A program made the translations under genes and the position numbers. Under the pieces are notes generated by a model, which did no database searches, was not told where the DNA came from, and saw nothing but the letters and a program-made list of their open reading frames with translations. A stretch of DNA of 64,000 nt from Christiangramia gaetbulicola (GTDB taxonomy: Bacteria; Bacteroidota; Bacteroidia; Flavobacteriales; Flavobacteriaceae). This document shows, in pieces, positions 26,221-34,775 of the stretch. The stretch spans positions 620,001 through 684,000 of the forward strand of contig NZ_QBKQ01000002.1 of the NCBI RefSeq assembly GCF_003054225.1. Direction: 5' to 3'. Within the stretch, counting starts at the first letter, position 1, and every line of letters starts with the position of its first letter.

Positions 26221-27603
26221 ATGTCTGACGAAAAAAATTTAAAAACCATTAATCCTGCAACCGGGAAAACGATCAAGACCTATGATCTAATGACCGATGA
26301 GGAAATGAACAAAGGCATCGAAGATTGCCATAAGGCCTTTTTAAAATGGAAGGCCAGACCTGCGGAAGAACGTGCAGAGATCATCAAGAAAATAGGTAAA
26401 AAGATCGATGAACATAAAGATGAACTTGCCCAGCTGATGACCCAGGAAATGGGGAAACTGCTTAGCCAGGGGAAACAGGAGCTTGAGCTCTGCAGTGGCA
26501 TCTGTGATTATACCGCGGCAAACGGCCCGGATAGTTTGAAGGATGAAGAAAGAGAATTACCCGAAGGTGGAAAAGGCTTTATTACCTACTCTCCACTTGG
26601 TGTTATTTATGGGATACAGCCATGGAATTTCCCAAGCTATCAGGTCGTGCGCTACTCTATCGCCAACCTTATGGCCGGGAACGGAGTGTTGCTTAAGCAT
26701 GCTGAAAATGTTACCGGAAGTGCACTTATGCTGGAAAAGATATATCGTGAAGCTGGCTTGCCAGAACACCTTTTCAAGGTGCTGCTAATTTCTCATGATC
26801 AAAGTGATGCCATTATTGAAAATGATCTTGTTCGCGGAGTGACCTTAACTGGTAGCCCAGGTGCCGGAAAGATCATTGGAAAAAAAGCCGGAGAGGCGCT
26901 TAAGAAAACCGTACTGGAATTAGGTAGTAATGATGCTTACCTGGTGCTGGAAGATGCAGACCTGGAGCTTGCGGTAGAAACCTGCGTAAAAGGAAGACTG
27001 TATAATAACGGGGAAACCTGTGTGGCAGCGAAGAGATTCGTGGTGGTAGAGAAAGTGTACGATAAATTCAAGGAGGCTTTTGTAAAGCAAATGTCGAATA
27101 TCAAGGCTGGTGATCCTACCAAAGAAGACAGTGATATTGGACCAATGGCCCGAAAAGATCTGAGAGAAGAGCTGCATGAGCAGGTTGAGGAGAGCGTTAA
27201 AAAAGGAGCTAAGATCTTGTGTGGAGGAAAAATGCCTGAAGGTGACGGATACTATTATCCTGCCACCGTACTAGGCGATCTCAAACCGGGTATGCCGGCT
27301 TATGATGATGAACTTTTTGGACCTGTGGCCTCGCTTATCAAAGCTAAAGATGACGAGGATGCCATGCGCATCGCCAATGACAGCAGGTTTGGACTTGGCG
27401 GAGGTATCTTCTCTAAAGATGAAGAAAAAGCCAAGGAACTCGCTAAAAATCATTTTGACACGGGAATGGTATTCATTAATTCCTTTGGCCTGGCCAAACC
27501 TAATATGCCGTTTGGTGGCGTAAAAGATTCAGGTTATGGAAGAGAGCACGGAACTTTCGGTTTACATGAGTTTGTAAATGTAAAAGCGGTCATGCTCGCC
27601 TAG
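26221..27603 (+). CDS. NAD(P)-dependent succinate-semialdehyde-type dehydrogenase
   Basis: About 460 residues from MSDEKNLKTINPATGK, the usual opening of GabD-type enzymes; the seven codons upstream (from 26200) are not conserved-looking. YGIQPWNFPSYQV and LKHAENVTGSALM are NAD sites, LELGSNDAYLVL has the general-base Glu and YNNGETCVAAKRF the nucleophilic Cys. It oxidises succinate semialdehyde or a related aldehyde. A strong terminator follows. Confidence 0.9.
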   Translation: MSDEKNLKTINPATGKTIKTYDLMTDEEMNKGIEDCHKAFLKWKARPAEERAEIIKKIGKKIDEHKDELAQLMTQEMGKLLSQGKQELELCSGICDYTAANGPDSLKDEERELPEGGKGFITYSPLGVIYGIQPWNFPSYQVVRYSIANLMAGNGVLLKHAENVTGSALMLEKIYREAGLPEHLFKVLLISHDQSDAIIENDLVRGVTLTGSPGAGKIIGKKAGEALKKTVLELGSNDAYLVLEDADLELAVETCVKGRLYNNGETCVAAKRFVVVEKVYDKFKEAFVKQMSNIKAGDPTKEDSDIGPMARKDLREELHEQVEESVKKGAKILCGGKMPEGDGYYYPATVLGDLKPGMPAYDDELFGPVASLIKAKDDEDAMRIANDSRFGLGGGIFSKDEEKAKELAKNHFDTGMVFINSFGLAKPNMPFGGVKDSGYGREHGTFGLHEFVNVKAVMLA

Positions 27604-27627
27604 ACTTCAATTGAAATAAATTAGTGG

Positions 27628-27666
27628 AGATCCGGATGGCTTAATTGCTTCCGGATCTTTTTTTTG
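27628..27666 (+). terminator. Rho-independent terminator
   Basis: Nine-base stem AGATCCGGA with TCCGGATCT around a 13-base loop and a T-run, 25 bases after the dehydrogenase stop. Confidence 0.87.
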
Positions 27667-27813
27667 CAGCAAACTCATTCGGTAATTACTGGTAATTTCA
27701 AAAAATTAAATTCAGAAGCGAACTTCGCAATGATCTGATTTTAAGTATATTTAAAATGAAATCAAAATCAATCTTTTCCGCGGACTGCTCCCGGAAAGTA
27801 AAAATGAAACTTT

Positions 27814-28551
27814 ATGGAATTTAACCTGGCGGAAAAACTGGCGATTGTAAAGGCAATAGACAAGGTGATCCTGGCAGATCAAAAAGTCGCTAAGGGTGAA
27901 ATGGAATACCTGGGACAGTTAATGAAAATACTGGATTTTGATTCTGAATTTGTGGAAGAAGCGCGCAAGTTCCATATGAAACAGGCTAATGCGATCCTTG
28001 AAGACCTTAGCGAACCTAAAAAGCATTCTCTGGGCATCATGCTACATGAAATGGCCTATGCAGACGGATACCTGGGCAAGGAAGAGGTGAAAGTCCTGTT
28101 CTCGATGTTTGAAACGGCAGGCATTAAAATTGAAGAACCGGGAAACCATTTATCTGTCTTCGATATTTCAGATGTATATTTTAAATCCTCGCGGCATATT
28201 CAGCATCATAAAGAAAAAAAGCTTTCCGAAGAGAATAAGGAGAAACGCGCGATCAAAATAGAACCGCATATTGAGGGAAAGAAAGGCTTTACCATAACGA
28301 CTTTCAGGCTTGATGGATTTTTACCGTTCTGGGGAAACAAGGTGGAACTTACTCCAAAGCATATGGATATTATTGAATTGAATAACAGCAGAAGTATCCT
28401 CAAGGGATTTGCTGCCCCATCAGCCGATACTTCAGATCCCGCAGAGGTGCATTCAAATTACGGCCTGAGCATCTACCACCCTGATAATGAAATTGAAAAG
28501 ATCGTTTTGCATAAACACCATGAGAATATAGATATCGAATATTTGAAATGA
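27814..28551 (+). CDS. TerB-like domain protein
   Basis: 245 residues. The first ~110 form an all-helical TerB-like domain (KLAIVKAIDKVILADQKVAKGEMEYL, then MAYADGYLGKEEVKVLFSMF) with acidic, possibly metal-binding loops. The second half is a beta-rich region (KKGFTITTFRLDGFLPFWGNK) that I do not recognise. It is cytosolic and its function unknown. It lies about 150 bases upstream of the recombinase and is probably the last chromosomal gene before the mobile region. Confidence 0.65.
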   Translation: MEFNLAEKLAIVKAIDKVILADQKVAKGEMEYLGQLMKILDFDSEFVEEARKFHMKQANAILEDLSEPKKHSLGIMLHEMAYADGYLGKEEVKVLFSMFETAGIKIEEPGNHLSVFDISDVYFKSSRHIQHHKEKKLSEENKEKRAIKIEPHIEGKKGFTITTFRLDGFLPFWGNKVELTPKHMDIIELNNSRSILKGFAAPSADTSDPAEVHSNYGLSIYHPDNEIEKIVLHKHHENIDIEYLK

Positions 28552-28701
28552 TCGTTTAGAACCCGAGCTTTTTTCTTTCTGAAAAAATGTTATAACCTCC
28601 TTTTACTCAATAATTTATTCGATTTAGACCGCTTAAAATTTTCAACCACACAACACGTAACTATCTGTTTTTCAGTTATATTTAATCCTTATTTTAAATC
28701 G

Positions 28702-29865
28702 ATGGATAAATTATCACTTAACGAGTTCGTGCTTCGCGAAAAAGCTCAAATTGGGATTGGTTTTAGTTACGACCGGGAGTTAATAGAACATTTAAAAAAG
28801 CTGGAAGGAATCTCGTGGAGCAATACTTTTGGAACGTTCTATTTACAGGCAAGCAGGCTAAACCTGGACCGACTTTTCAAGCATTTAAATGGCAAGGGCT
28901 TTTTTGTAGACTATTCTAATCTGAATATTTCCGGATTGCCAAAAGGAGAATCGGAACTTATTTCAGTCGAAACCGAGAGACCGGAAATCCTGGATTTTAG
29001 AAAATATCTTTACGGGCAACGCTACAGTGAAAGTACTGTTGAAACTTATACGCATTTCACTGAGAAATTCCTGAGATACCATGAATTCAAACAACATTAC
29101 ACCCTGACAGATGTTGACCGGTTCGTTGAGAATGAGATCGCATTGAAAAAGTATTCGATAAGCTCCCACCGGCAATGCATTAGTGCGCTGAAACATTATT
29201 TTGAACTTACCGAACAGGAAGACATCGACACGACAAAGCTCAAAAGGCCAGATAAAAGCAGGTATCTTCCCGGTGTTCTTAGTAAGGAGGAAGTGATAGA
29301 CCTGTTACGTGCTACTCGAAATTTAAAGCATCGCTGTATCCTGGCTCTTATTTATGCTTCAGGACTCAGAATTGGAGAAATGCTAAGCTTAAAGCTAGAA
29401 GATATTGATGTGGATCGCCGGCAGATCCTGATAAGACAGGCGAAAGGCAGGAAAGACCGTTATGTGATGCTGGCAGAAAGTTTTCTACCCTTATTTTATA
29501 ATTATTTGCAGACCTATACGCCGAAAAAATATTTTGCTGAAGGCCAGAACGAGCAGCCTTATTCATCGTCTGCGGTGCGAAGTTTTCTGAAAGATTCCTG
29601 CCGCCGGGCCAGGATAAAGAAAAGGGTTACGCCCCATACCTTGCGGCATAGCTATGCCACGCATATGCTGGAAAACGGGATCGATCTGAGGTATATTCAG
29701 GAATTGCTGGGACATTCCAGGCCAGAGACTACCATGATATATACACACGTTACCCAGAAGGATCTTTCGAGGATCAAGAGTCCGCTGGACGTAAGCATCA
29801 AGGAGATGATGGATCGTTCTAAAAGCGAACCAAACCCGCGCTTATCCCGGAACATACTCGAATAA
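28702..29865 (+). CDS. Tyrosine recombinase, candidate cassette integrase
   Basis: 387 residues. Residues 1-75 are an extra N-terminal module (LKKLEGISWSNTFGTFYLQA) found in many Bacteroidota integrases; 92-175 are a core-binding SAM-like domain; 190-365 are the catalytic domain with Arg223, Lys248, His312/Arg315 (HTLRHSYATHML), His338 (LLGHS) and Tyr347 (TTMIYTHV). The tail IKSPLD resembles the RSPLD that ends IntI1. The ~20-40-residue insertion specific to integron integrases between the Lys motif and HTLRHS is absent. It is adjacent to, and oriented with, the cassette array, whereas classical intI genes point away from theirs. I infer that it mobilises the cassettes; it could instead be a Xer-like enzyme from another element. 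Confidence 0.88.
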   Translation: MDKLSLNEFVLREKAQIGIGFSYDRELIEHLKKLEGISWSNTFGTFYLQASRLNLDRLFKHLNGKGFFVDYSNLNISGLPKGESELISVETERPEILDFRKYLYGQRYSESTVETYTHFTEKFLRYHEFKQHYTLTDVDRFVENEIALKKYSISSHRQCISALKHYFELTEQEDIDTTKLKRPDKSRYLPGVLSKEEVIDLLRATRNLKHRCILALIYASGLRIGEMLSLKLEDIDVDRRQILIRQAKGRKDRYVMLAESFLPLFYNYLQTYTPKKYFAEGQNEQPYSSSAVRSFLKDSCRRARIKKRVTPHTLRHSYATHMLENGIDLRYIQELLGHSRPETTMIYTHVTQKDLSRIKSPLDVSIKEMMDRSKSEPNPRLSRNILE

Positions 29866-30125
29866 AAATGTATATTGCCGTGGATATAACTAGTTGTCGT
29901 ACAATTTTGTAGATTGTATATTGTAGTCATTATTCTGACTTTTATTCCACGTGTTAGCGTTTCTACAAAACTGCAAATTTGTTTTATTCTGCATCCCTAT
30001 TACTACGATCGTAATTCAGCTTCATACTTATTTCTGCCACGAATGCACAAATTCGGGCTTCGCCTACACAACTAAGAATAAGGCAAATGCTAAGATTCGT
30101 TTTCAATAACGTGATCCGTTGCCGC
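29866..30125. other. Intergenic region between recombinase and leading gene
   Basis: No gene. It holds a short hairpin at about 30037-30053 (CGAAT-N6-ATTCG type) and, at 30104-30121, ATAAC-GTGATCC-GTTG, which resembles the right end of the array sites (ATAAC-CGAGACC-GTTG). A cassette promoter could lie here, but I cannot define one. Confidence 0.4.
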
Positions 30126-30416
30126 TTATCCTTGAGTATAATTCAAGCTTAATAACATAAAGTCTTTATCAAAAACAAAAGAATAATCCCTACTCCACCC
30201 ATGAGTGTCACTTTCATTTTCACCTCCCGTTTCTCCAAAAAATATATAAATTCTATCATCATCAATATGGCATTCATCAAAAATTAATTCTACTTCTTTA
30301 TCGTTTTGGAAACGTTCGATTTTTTCTATTAAAGACGGGTTGTAATCTTTAGCAGTTTCTAGGCATATCTCTTCTTCCCAAAGTTCACCCCAGTTTATAT
30401 ATTTATTTATATTCAT
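30126..30416 (-). CDS. Small acidic protein between recombinase and array
   Basis: 96 residues, strongly acidic (ELWEEEICLETAKDYNP, then EVELIFDECHIDDDRIYIF), with no signal peptide or membrane helix. It looks like a genuine soluble protein and resembles small immunity-type proteins in composition, but no family is assigned. It is opposite in direction to recombinase and array. A site-like end at 30118 and a weak CCGCTTA inverted match (30122-30128 with 30429-30435) hint that it may be a fossil first cassette. Confidence 0.5.
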   Translation of the reverse strand: MNINKYINWGELWEEEICLETAKDYNPSLIEKIERFQNDKEVELIFDECHIDDDRIYIFFGETGGENESDTHGWSRDYSFVFDKDFMLLSLNYTQG

Positions 30417-30439
30417 ATTTCAGTTTTTAAGCGGTTAAT

Positions 30440-30498
30440 GTTTATTTATTTCTAATTAGTTAGGTTATTAAAAGGCACTTGCCTTATTCATATACGTT
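30440..30498 (+). other. Candidate primary insertion site (attI-like)
   Basis: The first cassette starts at GTT 30496-30498, shown by its match with the end arm before 31209. The sequence to its left differs from all array sites: it has the palindrome AAGGCACTTGCCTT (30472-30485) and TTATTCATATAC directly before GTT, with no 125-base partner site. This is what an attI-like site at the array head would show. Limits are approximate. Confidence 0.55.
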
Positions 30499-30526
30499 AT
30501 ATGGCATTTTTTTAGATGATGATTCG

Positions 30527-30967
30527 ATGAAAAAAGTAATTATAATTCTGACTTTAATATTTAATTTTTCTTCATTTGCACAAGAAAATGGACAAGAAGA
30601 TATTGTTTTTTCAAGAATTGGAAATTTAACTGACGAACAAATTGATTCAAGTGGTCCAACAAAATTATTCTTTGCTAAAAAATCAGAAGTAAAAAAATTA
30701 GCGAAACAAGATATAGAAAATGGAATTCCATTTTTGCTTCTACAAGGAGGAGTTGCGCCAGTTATAATAGCTACTGACCCACAGTTTGAGGAGAAATATA
30801 AAATATATTTTTACGAATATGGCTGTACAGGTCCTGATCAAAATTTAATAGAAGAATACAACAAAATAATTTTCAATTATCTGTCAGATCAATATGGCAA
30901 AAAGTGGATTAAAGAAGTTAGAGATGATGTTGTGGGTTTGAAAGATTGGACAAAGTCAAAGAGATAA
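30527..30967 (+). CDS. Cassette 1: exported protein of unknown function
   Basis: 146 residues from the ATG at 30527, which gives a signal peptide (KKVIIILTLIFNFSSFAQ). The longer frame starts inside the recombination arm and is unlikely. The mature part has FLLLQGGVAPVI, a CTGPDQN segment with the single Cys, and a helical tail (YNKIIFNYLSDQYGKKW). No family recognised. First gene of a two-gene cassette. Confidence 0.7.
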   Translation: MKKVIIILTLIFNFSSFAQENGQEDIVFSRIGNLTDEQIDSSGPTKLFFAKKSEVKKLAKQDIENGIPFLLLQGGVAPVIIATDPQFEEKYKIYFYEYGCTGPDQNLIEEYNKIIFNYLSDQYGKKWIKEVRDDVVGLKDWTKSKR

Positions 30968-30973
30968 ATTGTA

Positions 30974-31210
30974 ATGAACAAACTTAAAATTATCGGATTA
31001 TACTTATTAGGATTAATCTGTATTTACTCATTTTTCATTCTTCATAATTCTAAATATTTATCCTCTTTAATTGAAAAAGCTAAAGATTTTAGAACCAACG
31101 GATTTTTCATCTTTTTGGTTTCAGGATTAATAGAATATGGATTACTCCTAACAGGAATATTTATAATTATAGTTTTGACATATTTTATAGTTAAAAAAAA
31201 CGCCACATAA
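30974..31210 (+). CDS. Cassette 1: two-helix membrane protein
   Basis: 78 residues, with membrane helices at about residues 5-22 and 45-70. It starts six bases after the preceding stop, so the two are probably co-translated. Its TAA (31208-31210) lies inside the AAC arm of the following site, so gene and recombination site overlap. Unknown function. Confidence 0.6.
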   Translation: MNKLKIIGLYLLGLICIYSFFILHNSKYLSSLIEKAKDFRTNGFFIFLVSGLIEYGLLLTGIFIIIVLTYFIVKKNAT

Positions 31211-31333
31211 CAACGGTTCATCGCCAATTGACGGCAGCGTTAGTAAGAAAATAATTAACTTGACCAACAAATCAATACTAAGCCGACAAATCCGCATCCC
31301 TCACTCCGCCAACTGGCGATAACCGAGACCGTT
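31209..31333 (+). repeat. attC-like site 1
   Basis: 125 bases. Closes cassette 1: start arm GTTATATGGCATTTTT (30496) against end arm read in reverse complement GTTATGTGGCGTTTTT. Confidence 0.85.
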
Positions 31334-31414
31334 GTAAACAATAGCCACAGTGATTTCGATAAGAAGAAGATCGATAAAACTTTTTAATAAATTAGAAATT
31401 CTGAAAGCTAAAAT

Positions 31415-31987
31415 ATGATAAGATCATTTGTAATCCTTTTGATAATAATTCTAAGCATAAAATCAAGTGAAAATAATCAGAAAGACTTGTGCAAGGAACT
31501 ATCAGAAATGATTAAAAATGACCAGAAGCACAGAAAACAATTAGGATTACAAACAGCTACCTTTAAAAAAGTTTTTGATTCATTAAAAGAAGTAAATAAT
31601 TTGTCTCAAGATGAGTTTTCAAAATTAAACTCAGAAGAACGAAATAGAATCTTGACGAAAGCAAGAGAATTAGCAAGTAAACCATCTAATTCCAGCAAAA
31701 AAGAAAGAGATTCAATATGGCAGTTACAAAGTGAAATTGACAATTATAACACCCAGCGATTGATTGAAATTGTCAAAAACAAAGGTTGGATAACAAAACA
31801 AAGTTTAGGTTGCCAGGAAGAAATAAAGACCTGGATTATTTTTAGACACGCACCAAAAACATATTTTGCTCAAATAAGAGAAATAATAGACAAAGAATAC
31901 AAAGGAAATCGCATTAGTCAATATGAATATGAGGTAATCGATAATCATCTAAAAGGTAGACCTCCAATGCTTAATAAAAAAGAATAA
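31415..31987 (+). CDS. Cassette 2: DUF6624-like exported protein
   Basis: 190 residues with an N-terminal hydrophobic segment (FVILLIIILSIKSS) that may be a signal peptide or anchor. The C-terminal half matches the protein at 43499: an RDSIWQLQSEIDNYN helix, RHAPKTYFAQIREIID and the ending LKGRPPMLNKKE correspond to KRQSKLDSINL, QHAPDSIQDQYLPMI and MHRGLPQIYG. DUF6624 proteins are common small Bacteroidota proteins without known activity. Confidence 0.7.
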   Translation: MIRSFVILLIIILSIKSSENNQKDLCKELSEMIKNDQKHRKQLGLQTATFKKVFDSLKEVNNLSQDEFSKLNSEERNRILTKARELASKPSNSSKKERDSIWQLQSEIDNYNTQRLIEIVKNKGWITKQSLGCQEEIKTWIIFRHAPKTYFAQIREIIDKEYKGNRISQYEYEVIDNHLKGRPPMLNKKE

Positions 31988-32008
31988 TTCGTAAAGGCTA
32001 CAGTTTAC

Positions 32009-32133
32009 AACAACGGTTCATCGCCAATAGACGGCAGCGTTAGAAAGAAAATAATTAACTTGACCAACAACAAACTACTAAGCCGACAACTCCACGTCCC
32101 TTACTCCGCCAACTGGCGATAACCGAGACCGTT
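32009..32133 (+). repeat. attC-like site 2
   Basis: Closes cassette 2: start GTTGTAAACAATAGCC (31331), reversed end GTTGTAAACTGTAGCC. The inner segment reads AATAGACGGCAGC instead of AATAAGCGGCACC. Confidence 0.9.
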
Positions 32134-32262
32134 GTGCATAATATTTTAAATGAAAATTTCTACTTCTATTGCTAGTGTCCTATTGATAATTTTCAAATAC
32201 TGTAATAAAATAGACAATAAAAAATATAGCTTCAAAGTGAAATTTAAAAGTTGAAACTAAAG

Positions 32263-32643
32263 ATGATTAAAAAGCTATTTTTATTAGGACTTCTATTTTT
32301 GAATTTGAACTCTTGTTCGAAATCAAAAAAAAGTCTCTCAGATTTTAAATTTGAAAAAGGAGAAAGTAGCTTAGAATTGAAAATTGTAAATGGAAATGAT
32401 TATTTGACTTATAACAAGCCAATTAGAACAGATTTTAAATTAGAGAATATTGATCCAAATACTCTTTCAATTTTTGGAGCTGGAATAAAAATTCTAACAA
32501 TAGAAAATGGAATAACGAAAACTGAGATAAATGTTCCAGATAATTATTTGGAATCTGACACTCTAAATATAAAATTGCGTTTTGAAATAAATGGAAAAGA
32601 AACAAAAACGGAATTCAATGTTCCAATCAAAAGAGAGCAATAA
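32263..32643 (+). CDS. Cassette 3: small lipoprotein
   Basis: 126 residues from the ATG at 32263 (the frame from 32251 uses TTG). Lipoprotein signal LFLLGLLFLNLNSC with the lipobox Cys. The mature part looks like one Ig-like/beta-sandwich domain (SSLELKIVNGNDYLTYNKP, then LNIKLRFEINGKETKTEFNV). Probably anchored in the outer membrane; function unknown. Confidence 0.7.
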   Translation: MIKKLFLLGLLFLNLNSCSKSKKSLSDFKFEKGESSLELKIVNGNDYLTYNKPIRTDFKLENIDPNTLSIFGAGIKILTIENGITKTEINVPDNYLESDTLNIKLRFEINGKETKTEFNVPIKREQ

Positions 32644-32655
32644 AATACAATGCAC

Positions 32656-32780
32656 AACAACGGTTCATCGCCAATAAGCGGCACCGTTAGTAAGAAAATA
32701 ATTAACTTGACCAACAAACCAATACTAAGCTGACAAATCCGCGTCCCCTACTCCGCCAACTGGCGATAACCGAGACCGTT
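32656..32780 (+). repeat. attC-like site 3
   Basis: Closes cassette 3: start GTTGTGCATAATATTTTA (32131), reversed end GTTGTGCATTGTATTTTA. Confidence 0.9.
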
Positions 32781-32873
32781 GTGTGCAATACCTCCAAATG
32801 GATATTTCAATTTTGAAACTTGTTTTTCTCATAATCATATTTCAAGTAAGTTTACAGAAATTTTAAACTATTA

Positions 32874-33962
32874 ATGGAGGAGTTTATTCCAACCTTTACA
32901 GATATAACTAAGTGGAACCAGAAAATTTATTCAGGTACTGGTGGAACAAGGGCTAAGAACATTTATGTTAATCCTCTGAATGAAAAGGAATATTTCTTTA
33001 AAGGATCCAAAGAATTAGATGATGGAACTTTTAAATATCCTTCAGAATTTTGGAGTGAAATTATCTCATCAAAAATAGGTAGTTGGCTAAAATTTGAGCT
33101 TTTAGACTACAACATTGCCTTTGATAAAAATGATGAGCAACAAATTGGATGCTTATCTAAATCTATGGTAGAACATACGGAAAATAAATTATCCGAAGGG
33201 GTTGAATTTTTAAGAGGGTTTGATCCAACCTATCTTCCAGAAAAAGACGAATATAGATATACATTTAACTTCATCAGAGAAACTTTAAATGATTTTGGGC
33301 TGAATGAATTTGAACCTAGAATCATTGAAATGCTAATGTTTGATGCTATTATTGGAAACTCAGATAGACATCAAGAAAATTGGGGTTTTATAACAAAATT
33401 CAAAGAAACTATTGAGGAATTTAATACGAATATAAAATCGAGCACAAACATTTTAAAAAAATGGGGGATAATGCTAAAAAGATATTTTGCAAAAGCTGCG
33501 AGAGATTTAGTCCATAAAGAAAACCCTAAACAAAAGATTAATAAAAGCTTACTCCGTACTCAAAGTACATTGATAAAAAATAGCTTTTCACCAATCTACG
33601 ATAGTGGTTGTTGCTTGGGAAGGGAATTGGAAAAAGATAGAATTCTCAAAATGCTTAAAGATCCAAAGATGATGGAGAGTTATGTGTTACGTGGAAGAGC
33701 AGAGATTAGATGGCACGAGGGCAAAAAAAAGCCAAAACATTTCCATCTTATGATGGAATTGAAAAAAGAATTTCCAAGTTTATTTGAAGAAATTTTGAAA
33801 AGGATTGAAGAGAACTTTTCAGAAGAAAAATTAGAATACCTAATTGAAAATATAGATTCCAATATTCCAGAGGGTTTAGAACATTTTAAATTATCAGATT
33901 ATAGAAAAAATTTGATATCAAAATTGATACCTTTGCGACTTGATAAACTGAGAGCATTGTAA
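32874..33962 (+). CDS. Cassette 4: HipA-like kinase
   Basis: 362 residues. The kinase-like core is seen in IYVNPLNEKEYFFKGSKE (ATP-site Lys), MLMFDAIIGNSDRHQENWGF (catalytic Asp and the N-x-DRH-xxNW block of HipA C-terminal domains) and PIYDSGCCLG (the metal-binding Asp in place of DFG). HipA kinases phosphorylate translation factors and act as toxins or growth regulators. It lacks the N-terminal HipA subdomain; the next gene, which overlaps it by one base (TAATG), may supply that role. Confidence 0.78.
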   Translation: MEEFIPTFTDITKWNQKIYSGTGGTRAKNIYVNPLNEKEYFFKGSKELDDGTFKYPSEFWSEIISSKIGSWLKFELLDYNIAFDKNDEQQIGCLSKSMVEHTENKLSEGVEFLRGFDPTYLPEKDEYRYTFNFIRETLNDFGLNEFEPRIIEMLMFDAIIGNSDRHQENWGFITKFKETIEEFNTNIKSSTNILKKWGIMLKRYFAKAARDLVHKENPKQKINKSLLRTQSTLIKNSFSPIYDSGCCLGRELEKDRILKMLKDPKMMESYVLRGRAEIRWHEGKKKPKHFHLMMELKKEFPSLFEEILKRIEENFSEEKLEYLIENIDSNIPEGLEHFKLSDYRKNLISKLIPLRLDKLRAL

Positions 33963-34615
33963 TGAAAAGAGTTGGGAACATTTTTTTAATTTGGCGTAAA
34001 GGACCTGGATCTAGGAGAATTCCTGTAGCTATAATTAAAAGAAATTCCTCAGAAGGCACAAAATTTAAATATATTCAAGAAAACCTTAAAGAAGCTGAAA
34101 ATAAAGGTTTCATACCATATACTGGCTTTCCAGATACTGAGAAGGTTTATAAAGAAAATGTTCTTGAAATTCTATCCCAACGACTAGTAAAATCTGAAAG
34201 AAACGATCTATCATCGTTTTATAAGTTCTGGCGAATAGATCCAGAAAAGAAAACTGATAAGTATTACATGCTTGCAATGACTCAAGGTCTACTTCCCATA
34301 GATAACTTTGAATTTTTAGCAGATTTCAACCCCAAAAAAGGTTTGAACTTCATTTCAGAAATTGCTGGGTTAACCCGAACAAAAATTGAATCCGACTTTT
34401 TGGAAAAAGGCGATATACTTAAATATGTATTGGATCCGAAAAATGAACAAGATAAGAATGCCGTCAAATTATTTAAAGACGAAAAATTTTTAGGTTACGT
34501 CAAAAAGATTCATTCTAGAGTATTTCATAAAGCGAAAGGCCCTATTAAAGTTAAGGTTCACCACCTAGAAAGAAATGGTGTTATTACAAGAGCTTTCATA
34601 GAAATATTGCTTTAG
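33962..34615 (+). CDS. Cassette 4: HIRAN-domain partner of HipA-like kinase
   Basis: 217 residues. The C-terminal ~85 residues match a HIRAN domain (GDILKYVLDPKNEQDKNAVK, then GYVKKIHSRVFHKA), which binds DNA ends or damaged DNA in SWI/SNF and related proteins. The N-terminal ~110 residues (NIFLIWRKGPGSRRIPVAII) resemble a HipA_N-like beta subdomain. Overlap with the kinase gene argues for a two-component toxin/antitoxin-like or split-HipA system (compare tripartite HipBST). The role is inferred. Confidence 0.72.
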   Translation: MKRVGNIFLIWRKGPGSRRIPVAIIKRNSSEGTKFKYIQENLKEAENKGFIPYTGFPDTEKVYKENVLEILSQRLVKSERNDLSSFYKFWRIDPEKKTDKYYMLAMTQGLLPIDNFEFLADFNPKKGLNFISEIAGLTRTKIESDFLEKGDILKYVLDPKNEQDKNAVKLFKDEKFLGYVKKIHSRVFHKAKGPIKVKVHHLERNGVITRAFIEILL

Positions 34616-34629
34616 TCGGTAAAGCACAC

Positions 34630-34754
34630 AACAACGGTTCATCGCCAATAAGCGGCACCGTTAGTAAGAAAATAATTAACTTAACCAACGAACCAATATT
34701 AAGCCGACAACTCCGCGTCCCTTACTCCGCCAACTGGCGATAACCGAGACCGTT
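34630..34754 (+). repeat. attC-like site 4
   Basis: Closes cassette 4: start GTTGTGTGCAATACC (32778), reversed end GTTGTGTGCTTTACC. One of two sites where the position-11 mismatch is A/A rather than A/C. Confidence 0.88.
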
Positions 34755-34775
34755 GTAGTGCATTATTCACAAAAT

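Noticed and set aside
28702-29865. Chromosomal XerC/XerD
   Set aside because: The N-terminal extension, the position next to the array and the IntI1-like tail argue for a dedicated recombinase, although it cannot be excluded without phylogeny.
30118-30435. A definite cassette around the reversed 96-residue gene
   Set aside because: The arm match is only seven bases, is out of register with GTT, and no closing site can be folded; kept only as a low-confidence observation.
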